Below, piece by piece: positions 24,790 to 32,358 of a DNA stretch of 64,000 nt; within the stretch, counting starts at the first letter, position 1, and every line of letters starts with the position of its first letter. The DNA lies in NCBI RefSeq assembly GCF_011043735.1, contig NZ_JAAKGV010000011.1:176181-240180 (forward strand). The letters run 5' to 3'. Source of the DNA: Methylobacterium sp. DB0501. GTDB taxonomy: Bacteria; Pseudomonadota; Alphaproteobacteria; Rhizobiales; Beijerinckiaceae. The translations under genes and the position numbers were made by a program. The notes beneath the pieces are model-generated. The model worked only from the letters and a program-made list of their open reading frames with translations. It did not search any database and was not told the origin of the DNA.

Positions 24790-26013
24790 ATGCACGCCAC
24801 CCGAATGCCCTCGTCGCGGCCGCCATCCTGGATGTCGCGGTTCTTCACGAGCGGCCCCGTCACCTCCATCGAGGACCTGCGCGTGCTCGCCGAGCGGCGG
24901 GTGCCGCGGATGTTCTACGACTACGCCGATTCCGGCTCGTATTCGGAGGGCACCTACCGGGCGAACGAGGACGATTTCTCCAAGATCAAGCTGCGCCAGC
25001 GCGTCGCCGTCGACATGACGAACCGCACGCTGGCCAGCACCATGGTGGGCCTGCCCGTCAGCATGCCGGTGGCGCTGGCGCCGACCGGCCTGACCGGGAT
25101 GCAGCACGCCGACGGCGAGATCCTGGCGGCGCGCGCCGCCGCCAAGGCCGGCGTGCCGTTCACGCTCTCGACCATGAGCATCTGCTCGATCGAGGACGTG
25201 GCCGAGAATACCGACGCGCCGTTCTGGTTCCAGCTCTACGTGATGCGCGACCGGGACTTCATCGACCGGCTGATCGACAGGGCCAAGGCGGCGCAGTGCT
25301 CGGCGCTGGTGCTCACCCTCGATCTCCAGATCCTGGGCCAGCGCCACAAGGACGTGAAGAACGGCCTCTCGACCCCGCCCCGCATGACGATCCCCAACAT
25401 CGTCAACCTGGCGACGAAGCCGCGCTGGTGCCTCAACATGCTGCGCACGCAGCGCCGCACCTTCCGCAACATCGTCGGGCACGCGCAAGGGGTGGGGGAT
25501 CTGCGCTCGCTCTCGTCCTGGACCGCCGAGCAGTTCGATCCGCGGCTGAACTGGGACGACGTCAAGCGCATTCGCGACCGCTGGGGCGGCAAGCTGATCC
25601 TGAAGGGGATCCTCGATCCGGAAGATGCGGAACTGGCGGCGCAAAGCGGCGCCGAGGCGATGATCGTCTCCAACCACGGCGGCCGTCAGCTCGACGGCGC
25701 GATCTCGTCGATCGCGGCCCTGCCCGAGATCGTCCAGACGGTGGGCGACCGGATCGAGGTGCTGATGGATGGCGGCATCCGCTCGGGGCAGGACGTGATC
25801 AAGGCGCTGGCGCTCGGCGCCCACGGCGTCTTCATCGGCCGCGCCTTCCTGTACGGGCTCGGGGCCGGCGGCGAGGCGGGGGTGACCCAGTGCCTCGACA
25901 TCATCCGCAAGGAACTCGACGTCACGATGGCGATGTGCGGCCTGCGCGACGTGCGTCAGGTCGACGAGCGGATCCTGGCCGGCAAGCCGGCCCTCGCGAA
26001 CCGGCCGTTCTGA
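24790..26013 (+). CDS. lldD: FMN-dependent alpha-hydroxy-acid dehydrogenase, L-lactate dehydrogenase-like
   Basis: The 407-residue TIM-barrel flavoenzyme oxidises L-lactate or a related 2-hydroxy acid to the 2-oxo acid, passing electrons to the quinone pool or oxygen. Landmarks include the FMN-site start VPRMFYDYADSGSYSE, ALAPTGLTGM, FTLSTMSICSIEDVA, the QLYVMRDR segment, KLILKGILDPEDA with the flavin lysine, the catalytic SNHGGRQLDGA histidine, and MDGGIRSGQDVIKALALGA with GRAF. The start ATG 24790 has only a weak ribosome site. No lactate permease or regulator is adjacent, so lactate is preferred over glycolate or mandelate by similarity style alone. Confidence 0.85.
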   Translation: MHATRMPSSRPPSWMSRFFTSGPVTSIEDLRVLAERRVPRMFYDYADSGSYSEGTYRANEDDFSKIKLRQRVAVDMTNRTLASTMVGLPVSMPVALAPTGLTGMQHADGEILAARAAAKAGVPFTLSTMSICSIEDVAENTDAPFWFQLYVMRDRDFIDRLIDRAKAAQCSALVLTLDLQILGQRHKDVKNGLSTPPRMTIPNIVNLATKPRWCLNMLRTQRRTFRNIVGHAQGVGDLRSLSSWTAEQFDPRLNWDDVKRIRDRWGGKLILKGILDPEDAELAAQSGAEAMIVSNHGGRQLDGAISSIAALPEIVQTVGDRIEVLMDGGIRSGQDVIKALALGAHGVFIGRAFLYGLGAGGEAGVTQCLDIIRKELDVTMAMCGLRDVRQVDERILAGKPALANRPF

Positions 26014-26018
26014 TCGGT

Positions 26019-26084
26019 CGGCGAGGCGAAGCCTCGCCGAAAAGGCTCCGCCCGGCCACGGGGACGAACCGGACCGGGCGGAGC
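26019..26084 (-). terminator. Hairpin pair between convergent genes; terminator of the Met/His-rich gene
   Basis: GCTCCGCCCGG (26045-26055) and CCGGGCGGAGC (26074-26084) form an 11-bp stem. On the minus strand it is followed by TTTT, as in a rho-independent terminator for the gene ending at 26095. A second 9-bp hairpin, CGGCGAGGC/GCCTCGCCG (26019-26039), closes the convergent dehydrogenase gene. Confidence 0.75.
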
Positions 26085-26094
26085 GGGAAAATCG

Positions 26095-26358
26095 TTACAT
26101 GCGGTGCATGTGGCGATGCATCATGCGGTGACGCATCATGTGCCGCCGGTGCATCATGTGGCGGCGATGCATCATGTGCCGGTGCATGCGGTGATGGCGC
26201 ATCATCCGGCGCTCGCCGCGGGTCATCTGCACCGTCTCCACCATGGGAGCGGCCTGGATGCCGGCCGGGCTCGCCGGGGCGGCGGAGGCCGCGCCGATGC
26301 CGAAGGTGAGGGTGCCGAGAACGGCAGCCGCCGCGAGGCCCAGGGTCATCTTCTTCAT
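26095..26358 (-). CDS. Secreted Met/His/Arg-rich small protein
   Basis: The 87-residue product has a Sec signal peptide (MKKMTLGLAAAAVLGTLTFG, then IGAASA), a short linker, and a C-terminal half of about 45 residues made almost only of Met, His and Arg, with units like MHRRHMM repeated. The start ATG 26358 is preceded by GGAGACACCC at proper distance. Such tails can bind copper or other soft metals in the periplasm, as in some copper chaperones, or nucleic acids or phosphate through their charge. No known family is identified. It stands alone with its own terminator. Confidence 0.7.
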   Translation of the reverse strand: MKKMTLGLAAAAVLGTLTFGIGAASAAPASPAGIQAAPMVETVQMTRGERRMMRHHRMHRHMMHRRHMMHRRHMMRHRMMHRHMHRM

Positions 26359-26603
26359 CTTGGGTGTCTCCTCTTGCGCGGCCCTCGCCCTGCAGCGTGA
26401 GCCGGCCCGCCGGAGCGGGAGGTTTTCCCGCTCGAAGCGGGTCACGAGAAAGATTCATCCAACGGTGAAGGTTCCGAAGGAGCGATCGTTTTTCGTGCGC
26501 TCGATGGTATAAAAAATGTGAGCCGGCGCCGTACCCATCGTCACCCCGGCGCGTTTCCCCCCGCACCCCGGACCGGGGGCTACACGCGGAGGGGGGACGC
26601 GCC

Positions 26604-26774
26604 ATGCACCAGGACATCCGGCAAGGGGATATCCGGCAAGAGGGGATCCGGATCCAGGCCGACGCCGACGGCACCTTCACGCTCTACAGCGCATCCCGGA
26701 TCATCCTGCGCGGCCTGACCCGCGAGCGCGCCTACCGCCTCGCCGGCCAACTCGGCGAGTTCGTGGAATACTGA
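26604..26774 (+). CDS. Small hypothetical protein, 56 residues
   Basis: From ATG 26604, with GGAGGGGGG upstream, the frame gives a hydrophilic start with the imperfect repeat DIRQGDIRQEGIR. A compact domain follows (DGTFTLYSASRIILRGLTRER, AYRLAGQLGEFVEY). Codon third positions are GC-rich as in real genes here. I know no named family; it looks like a small conserved hypothetical. It is convergent with the IclR gene ending at 26778. Confidence 0.55.
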   Translation: MHQDIRQGDIRQEGIRIQADADGTFTLYSASRIILRGLTRERAYRLAGQLGEFVEY

Positions 26775-26777
26775 TCT

Positions 26778-27560
26778 TCACGCCGCGCCGCTCACCAGGG
26801 CGGCGGCGCGCATCAGGCCCGGCAGGATCCGCCCGGCGATGTCGCGGTCGGACCAGTGTCCGGCCCCGCCGGCGACGTGAAGCGCCCCGAACGGAGCGCC
26901 GGCCGCGTCGCGGAGCGCCACCGCGACCACGACCTCGCTCTCGATCACCTCGTGGGCGGCGACCGCGTAGCCGTCCCGCCGCGCCGCCGCCACCGCCTCC
27001 ATCACCGCCGCGACCTCGGTCTGCGTGAACCGGGTCAGCGGCCGACGATCCTCCGCCTCGACGAGACTTCGCGCCTCCGCGTCCGGGAGGGCGGCCAGCA
27101 CCGCCCGGCCGCCGGCACTGCAGAAGAGCGGGATCCGGCGCCCGACCAGGTTGGTGTAGTAGGGCGCGGCCCGCGCCTGCAGCCGCAGCGCGTAGATCAG
27201 CGACGCATCCGAGAACAGGCTCAGATCGACCCGCGCGTCGCAAGTCCCGCGCAGCTCCATCAGGATCGGCGTCGCCCGCTCGATCAGCGGGTGGTTGCGC
27301 AGGAAATGGTAGCCGAGGTCGAGCACCCGGTCGGACAGGGCGTAGCGCCGGGTCGTCGCGCATTGCTCGAGATAGCCGAGATGCGCCAGCGTATGCGCCA
27401 TCCGCTGGCAGGTGCTCTTGTCGTGACCGCTGCGTTGACTGAGCTCCAGCAACGACAGGTAGCGGGTGCCCTGGAATGCTTCGAGGATGCTGAACGCTTT
27501 TTCGACGGATTGCACAAAGAGCCGGCTCCGTGCGGTTTCGTCGGGTTCCTCCGTTGACAT
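26778..27560 (-). CDS. IclR family transcriptional regulator
   Basis: The 260-residue regulator has an N-terminal winged helix (SVEKAFSILEAFQGTRYLSL, ELSQRSGHDKSTCQRMAHTLAHLGYLE) and a C-terminal GAF-like effector domain (LRGTCDARVDLSLF, GRRIPLFCSAGGRAVLAALP, DGYAVAAHEVIESEVVVAVAL). The start ATG 27560 is preceded by GGGGGAGA. It is divergent from the MFS, deacetylase and peptidase operon, with nested palindromes in the 55-base gap, and is very likely its regulator. The effector is unknown. Confidence 0.9.
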   Translation of the reverse strand: MSTEEPDETARSRLFVQSVEKAFSILEAFQGTRYLSLLELSQRSGHDKSTCQRMAHTLAHLGYLEQCATTRRYALSDRVLDLGYHFLRNHPLIERATPILMELRGTCDARVDLSLFSDASLIYALRLQARAAPYYTNLVGRRIPLFCSAGGRAVLAALPDAEARSLVEAEDRRPLTRFTQTEVAAVMEAVAAARRDGYAVAAHEVIESEVVVAVALRDAAGAPFGALHVAGGAGHWSDRDIAGRILPGLMRAAALVSGAA

Positions 27561-27582
27561 CGCGTCTCCCCCTGCTTCAGCA

Positions 27583-27614
27583 TAGAATGCAATGCAACGT
27601 ATTGCATAGCAATA
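27583..27614. promoter_or_regulatory. IclR operator candidate with a -10-like element
   Basis: TAGAAT at 27583-27588 resembles a -10 box reading toward the MFS gene. It is followed by ATGCAAT (27587-27593) mirrored by ATTGCAT (27601-27607) around a 7-base centre. This overlaps a second palindrome, TATTGC-ATA-GCAATA (27600-27614). The AT-rich, nested symmetry in a 70% GC setting and its place in the IclR/MFS divergent gap make it a strong operator candidate. Confidence 0.65.
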
Positions 27615-27615
27615 C

Positions 27616-28941
27616 ATGAAAGCGCGAGACAGCGGGATGCACGGGACGGCTGCCGGGGCGGGCTCACGCTCCACCCTCGATCCACGGGCGCGCAAGGCGA
27701 TCTCCGCCGCCTGCATCGGCAACATGCTCGAATGGTACGATTTCGGGGTCTACGCCTTCCTGGCCGGATCGATCTCGGCCGCGTTCTTCCCGTCGAGCGA
27801 TCCGACCGCCTCGCTGCTCGCGACCTTCGCGGCCTACGGCGTCGGCTTCCTGGCGCGTCCTTTGGGCGGCGCGGTGATCGGGCGCCTCGGCGACCGGCGT
27901 GGGCGCAAGGTCGCCCTCGTCCTCACCCTGCTGATGATGGCGCTCGGCACGATCGGCCTCGGCCTCCTGCCGACCTACGCCCAGATCGGGATCGCGGCGC
28001 CGGTCCTGCTCGTGACGCTGCGCATCCTCCAGGGCATCGCGGCGGGCGGCGAGTGGGGCGCCTCGACCGCCTTCATCATCGAGTGGGCGCCGGAGGGGCG
28101 CCGCGGCCTGTTCGGCTCGTTCCAGCAGGTCAGCACCGCCTCGGGGATCCTGCTCGGCTCCGGGGTCGCCGCCCTCCTCACCTCGCTCCTGTCGCCCGAG
28201 GCGATGCTCGCCTGGGGCTGGCGGATCCCGTTCCTGCTCGGCGCGTCGCTCCTCGTCGTCGGCATCCTGATCCGCCGCAGCGTCGACGAGACGCCGGTCT
28301 TCGAGGCCAAGGTCCTGGACGGCAAGGCCGCGGAGGCGCCGCAAGCGGCCGAGAGCGGCCCGCGCCTCGGCCTGCGCGCCTTCGGCTTCACGATCTTCTG
28401 GACCGTGTCGTACTACATGCTGCTCTCCTACATGCCGACCTTCACGCAGAAATTCGGCGCGCTCACCGCCTCGCAGGCCCTGTGGTCGAACACGATCGGG
28501 CTCGTCGCGATGGTGCTGACGGTGCCGGTCTTCGGCCACCTCTCGGACAGGATCGGCCGCAAGCCGCTGCTGATCGCGAGCGCCGTCGCGGCGATTCTCC
28601 TGTCGTACCCGCTGTTCCGGGTCGTCGCCGACGGAGCGGGCTTCCTCACGGTGGTGGCGATCCAGGTCGCGTTCGGAATCATCGTCGCGCTCTATTCCGG
28701 ACCCGGCCCGGCGGCGATCTCGGAGATCTTCCCGAGTCACCTGCGCTCGACCTGGATGTCGATCGGCTACACGCTGGCGGTCGCGGTGTTCGGGGGCTTC
28801 GCGCCCTTCGTCGCCACCTGGCTCATCGCCGCGACCGGCTCGGCGCTCGCGCCGTGCGTCGCCTACCTGATCCCGATGGCGGTCGTCACGCTCGCCGTCC
28901 TCGCGCGCATGCCGGAGACCGGCAAGGCGCGGCTCGCCTGA
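27616..28941 (+). CDS. MFS transporter, metabolite:H+ symporter (MHS) family
   Basis: The product of up to 441 residues has twelve predicted helices and MHS-family landmarks: IGNMLEWYDFGVYAFLAG in helix 1, RPLGGAVIGRLGDRRGRK in the first cytoplasmic loop, and GIAAGGEWGASTAFI in helix 4. MHS members import citrate, alpha-ketoglutarate, proline/betaine, shikimate or aromatic acids with protons. The ATG at 27616 directly abuts the operator palindrome and lacks a ribosome site; ATG 27637 (MHGTAAG, with AGCGGG before it) is an alternative start. It heads an operon with a deacetylase-like hydrolase and an M20 peptidase. Confidence 0.88.
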   Translation: MKARDSGMHGTAAGAGSRSTLDPRARKAISAACIGNMLEWYDFGVYAFLAGSISAAFFPSSDPTASLLATFAAYGVGFLARPLGGAVIGRLGDRRGRKVALVLTLLMMALGTIGLGLLPTYAQIGIAAPVLLVTLRILQGIAAGGEWGASTAFIIEWAPEGRRGLFGSFQQVSTASGILLGSGVAALLTSLLSPEAMLAWGWRIPFLLGASLLVVGILIRRSVDETPVFEAKVLDGKAAEAPQAAESGPRLGLRAFGFTIFWTVSYYMLLSYMPTFTQKFGALTASQALWSNTIGLVAMVLTVPVFGHLSDRIGRKPLLIASAVAAILLSYPLFRVVADGAGFLTVVAIQVAFGIIVALYSGPGPAAISEIFPSHLRSTWMSIGYTLAVAVFGGFAPFVATWLIAATGSALAPCVAYLIPMAVVTLAVLARMPETGKARLA

Positions 28942-28956
28942 CCCGGAGTGCCGATC

Positions 28957-29850
28957 ATGACCGACCTCTCCAGCCTCAAGCCGTGGCAATGGCCCGAGAG
29001 CCACTGGCGCCAGCGCGTCGCCAAGGTTCGGGCCGGCCGCACCCTGGCGCCGGCCTGGCCCGACGGCAAACGGTGCGCCGTCGCCCTGTCCTTCGACGTC
29101 GACCACGAGACCAACGAATTGCGCGACGGCGGCAAGTCCCTCGGGCGGCTGTCCTGGGGCCAGTACGGCCACCGCCAGGGGATGCCGCGCATCCTCAAGC
29201 TGCTGGCCGCGCATGGCGTCCCGGCGAGCTTCTACGTGCCGGCGGTGGTGGCGATGCTCTATCCCGACGAGCAGCGCGCCGTGGTGGCGGCCGGCCACGA
29301 GATCGGCATCCACGGCTGGATCCACGAGCTGAACTCGGTGCTGCCGCGGGAGGCCGAGCGCGACCTGATGCTGCGCAGCGCCGACGCCCTGGAGCGGATC
29401 ACAGGGACGCGCCCGGTGGGCCTGCGCACCCCGTCCTGGGACTATTCGGACGCGACGCTGGCGATCATCCGCGAGATGGGGCTGCTCTACGATTCGTCGC
29501 TGATGGCGGACGATGCCTGCTACGAGCTGATGGAGGACGGCGAGCCGACCGGCGTCGTCGAGATTCCGGTCGAGTGGATCCGGGACGACGCGCCCTACTT
29601 CATGATGAGCCGGTTCGAGTCGTTGCGGCCGCATATCGGGCCCGAGGACGTGCTCGCGATCTTCATGCGCGAGTTCGAGGGCGCCTATCGCGAGGGCGGC
29701 CTGTTCCAGCTCACCATGCACCCGCACATCATCGGCTACCGCTCGCGGCTGTGGATCGTCGAGGAGCTGATCCGCGCCGCCAAGGCCAAGGGCGACGTGT
29801 GGTTCGCAACCCACGCCGACATCGCCGCCCACGCGGCGACGGCGCTCTGA
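28957..29850 (+). CDS. Polysaccharide deacetylase family (NodB-type) hydrolase
   Basis: The 297-residue protein carries the NodB homology domain. Motif 1 is LSFDVDHETNE with the catalytic and metal aspartates, motif 2 is EIGIHGWIHE with metal histidines, motif 3 is GLRTPSWDYSD, and MHPHIIGYRSRL follows near the end. There is no signal peptide, so it is cytoplasmic. This subgroup (related to PuuE/HP0310) acts on small amides or cyclic ureides as often as on polysaccharides. The transporter before it and the M20 peptidase right after it suggest stepwise hydrolysis of an imported N-acyl or ureido compound. That pathway is inferred. Confidence 0.82.
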   Translation: MTDLSSLKPWQWPESHWRQRVAKVRAGRTLAPAWPDGKRCAVALSFDVDHETNELRDGGKSLGRLSWGQYGHRQGMPRILKLLAAHGVPASFYVPAVVAMLYPDEQRAVVAAGHEIGIHGWIHELNSVLPREAERDLMLRSADALERITGTRPVGLRTPSWDYSDATLAIIREMGLLYDSSLMADDACYELMEDGEPTGVVEIPVEWIRDDAPYFMMSRFESLRPHIGPEDVLAIFMREFEGAYREGGLFQLTMHPHIIGYRSRLWIVEELIRAAKAKGDVWFATHADIAAHAATAL

Positions 29851-29851
29851 C

Positions 29852-30982
29852 ATGATTCCGGCTCCGGATCCGGCGGAGCTTCGGCCCGTCCTCGACCGCC
29901 TGCGGCGCCTCGTCTCGTGCGAGACGCCGAGCTACGATTCCGAGGCGCTCGCCGCCGGGCTCGCCCTGATGCGCGCGGAACTCGCGGCGGACGGCCTCGC
30001 GGTCGCACCCGCCGATTCCCGCCTCGAGGCCGCCGGCGCCGTGCTGGCCCGGTCCGACCGGGGCGGGGCCTTGACCGGGCCGCCGATCCTGATCCTCGGC
30101 CATCTCGACACCGTCCATCCGGTCGGCGAACTCGCCACCAACCCGTGGCGGATCGAGGGGAACCGTGCCTTCGGGCCCGGCATCCTCGACATGAAGGGCG
30201 GGATCGTCCTGGCGCTGGAGGCGTTGCGCCGGGCCGGACCCGACCTCGCCCGCCCGGTCGAGATCGTGATCACCTCGGACGAGGAGATCGGCTCGCCGCG
30301 CTCCCGCGGGCTGATCGAGGCGCGGGCGAAGGCGGCGGCCTGCGTGCTGGTGCCTGAGCCCGCCCGCGACAATGGCGGCCTCGTCGTCGGCCGCCACGCG
30401 ATCCTGCGCTACGCCTTGTCGGCGACCGGCCGGCCGGCCCATGCCGGCCGCGACCCCGGCCGGGGCGTCTCGGCGATCCACCGGCTCGCCCGGGCGATCG
30501 TGGCGCTGGAGGGCCGCAGCGTGCCGGGCGCGAGCCTCAGCGTCGGGGTGATCGGCGGCGGGCGATGGGTCAATTGCGTGCCCGAGCGCGCCGCGGCCGA
30601 GATGCTGTGCGTCGCCGCCGACGAGGCCGGGCGCGCCGGGATCCAGGGGATCGTCGCCGGCGAGACCGACGGGCGGCTGACGGCGGACCTTGTCGGCGAA
30701 CGCCCGCTCTGGCGCACCGGGGCGGGGGACCGGGCGCTCTACGACGCCGCGCAGACGGTCGCGGCGGCGCTCGGGGTGACGGTGTCTCCGGAAGTATCGG
30801 GCGGCGGCTCCGACGGCAACTTCACCGGGGCGCTCGGCGTGCCGACACTCGACGGGCTCGGCCCCTGCGGGGCCGGGCTCCACGCCCATGACGAGCACCT
30901 GGATCTCGCGAGCCTGGGGCCGCGGGTGGCCGTGATGGCGAACCTGCTCGTGCGGGTGGGCCATGCTGAGACAAGGGACTGA
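29852..30982 (+). CDS. M20 family metallopeptidase/amidohydrolase (ArgE/DapE/CPG2-like)
   Basis: The 376-residue enzyme has the two-zinc M20 layout: ILILGHLDTVHP, then GPGILDMKGGIVLALEAL (bridging aspartate), ITSDEEIGSPRSR with the catalytic glutamate pair, a dimerisation insert starting RYALSATGRPAHAGRDPGRG, and GLHAHDEHLDLASL with the last zinc histidine. The pattern is nearest to carboxypeptidase G2/acetylornithine-deacetylase-like enzymes that cleave amide bonds. ATG 29852 is one base after the upstream stop, so coupling is tight. It ends the IclR-controlled operon. Confidence 0.88.
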   Translation: MIPAPDPAELRPVLDRLRRLVSCETPSYDSEALAAGLALMRAELAADGLAVAPADSRLEAAGAVLARSDRGGALTGPPILILGHLDTVHPVGELATNPWRIEGNRAFGPGILDMKGGIVLALEALRRAGPDLARPVEIVITSDEEIGSPRSRGLIEARAKAAACVLVPEPARDNGGLVVGRHAILRYALSATGRPAHAGRDPGRGVSAIHRLARAIVALEGRSVPGASLSVGVIGGGRWVNCVPERAAAEMLCVAADEAGRAGIQGIVAGETDGRLTADLVGERPLWRTGAGDRALYDAAQTVAAALGVTVSPEVSGGGSDGNFTGALGVPTLDGLGPCGAGLHAHDEHLDLASLGPRVAVMANLLVRVGHAETRD

Positions 30983-31284
30983 CCTGAGATAAGGAACTGA
31001 GAGTGTTTCGTATCTCGCCGCCCTTGAACCCTCCCCCCTCTGCGGGGGAGGGGGCCCCACGGAGTGGGGCGGACGAGGGGAGCCACGCTCCCGGATGTCG
31101 CGGAACCGTTCTGACCGGCGCTGCGTCCTTCGATGTCGCGCTGCCCGTCTCCCGGCTCACTCCGTTCGCCATCCTCCCCCAGCTTGCGCACGGCGATGCG
31201 GAACCCGGGCAATCCCGGGTTCCGTTGGGACAGGGTTCCCGTGGGCGCATTCGCAGGACGTCTCCAGACGAGGCGAGCCGCCCC
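30983..31284. repeat. Intergenic region with two dispersed hairpins
   Basis: A CCCTCCCCC/GGGGGAGGG hairpin at about 31029-31057 resembles that at 4894-4923. A second hairpin, CGGAACCCGGG (31199-31209) and CCCGGGTTCCG (31214-31224) around CAAT, is an 11-bp perfect stem related to the REP arms at 731 and 11072. No coding frame is supported. Confidence 0.65.
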
Positions 31285-32358
31285 TTATCCCCGCAGCCGC
31301 TCCGCCACCGCCAGCAACTCCGCCGCCCGGTGCGCGCAGGTGTGCCGGGCCCGGATCGTCCGCAAGCCCCTTCCGCCAGCGCGGCGCGCAAGGACGGATC
31401 CTGCCGCCCGGTCGCGCAGGTGGCGCTCCATCGCCGTCCCGTCCGGCGCCACCAGGAAGTCGCCCCCCGGCGTGAACAGCCCCGCGCTGTCGCGCCAGGG
31501 CGCCGAGACCAGGGGTATGCCGCAGGCCAGCGCCTCGAACACCCGGATCGTCGGGATGCCCGGCAGGGCCTCGACGTCGAAGCGCCGCGGCACGTGCACG
31601 GTGGCGAGATGGCGGGCGAAGGGCGCCGGGGCGTGGGCATTCGGCAGCCAGCCCCGGTAGCGCGCATGGAAGCGCCGCAAGGTCGCCGTCGCCTCGTCGG
31701 GGTAGCGCAAGCCGCGGACGTCGAGGGACAGGCCCGCCCGCTCGGCCGGCCCGAACAGGAAATGCTCCAGCTCGGCGCTGCGCTCGCCATCGCCCCGGTT
31801 GCCGATCCGGACCAGCCCGTCGCGGGGCTCCTCCGACTCCGGAGGATGAACAGGCGGGTATCGGCGGCCTCGTGCCGGACGAAGACGGAGGTGCCCCAGC
31901 CCCGGCCGCGATAGATCTCGGCCAGGGTCTCGCCGAAGGCCAGCACGCCGCCATACCCGGCGAGGTCGTAGGCCCGCATCGCGTCCGGCTCGCTCACCGC
32001 CCGGTGATGGGTGTCGTGGAAGAGAAGCGTGAAGCGCCCGCCGTCGCGCCGCGCCGATACGGGCGACCAGGGCCGGCTCGTTCCTTTCGTGCACCGGCAC
32101 GAGGTCGGCGGCGTCGAGGTCGAAGCCCGGCGGATCGATCGTGGCCGTCGTTTCGGGATAGGGCGCCAGCGAGGAGGCGAGGCCGGCCTCGCCGTGATCG
32201 CGGCGCACGTTCTCGACGCTTCAGGCCTCGTCCGGCTCGTGCGCCGCGACGCTGTGGCCGAGGGCCTGCAGCTCGCGCAGCACGCCGCGCAGGCAGTGGG
32301 CTTTGCCGTGGTTCCAGCACGCGCGCGGGGAATGCGTGACGTCGACGATCCTTACGCC
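31285..32358 (-). pseudogene. CgeB-like glycosyltransferase, broken by a nonsense codon and several indels
   Basis: The minus-strand reading starts near 32358 without a start codon (VRIVDVTHSPRACWNHGKAH) and reaches EPDEA, then a TGA at 32221-32223. It continues in the same frame (SVENVRRDHGEAGLASSLAP) to about 32050. It then shifts frame (GGRFTLLFHDTHHRAVSEPD, LAFGETLAEIYRGRG, HEAADTRLF) until about 31860, where one base is lost. After that it reads HPPESEEPRDGLVRIG, LPGIPTIRVFEALACGIPL and SAPWRDSAGLFTPGGDFLVA, with two compensating shifts near 31375-31410, and ends at RARHTCAHRAAELLAVAERL. These are CgeB/DUF3880-type glycosyltransferase motifs. The gene lies directly after the GT4 gene. 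Confidence 0.8.

Noticed and set aside
27664..29853. A 729-codon open frame on the minus strand opposite the MFS and deacetylase genes
   Set aside because: It is antisense to two well-supported genes, with charged, low-complexity composition and no motifs.
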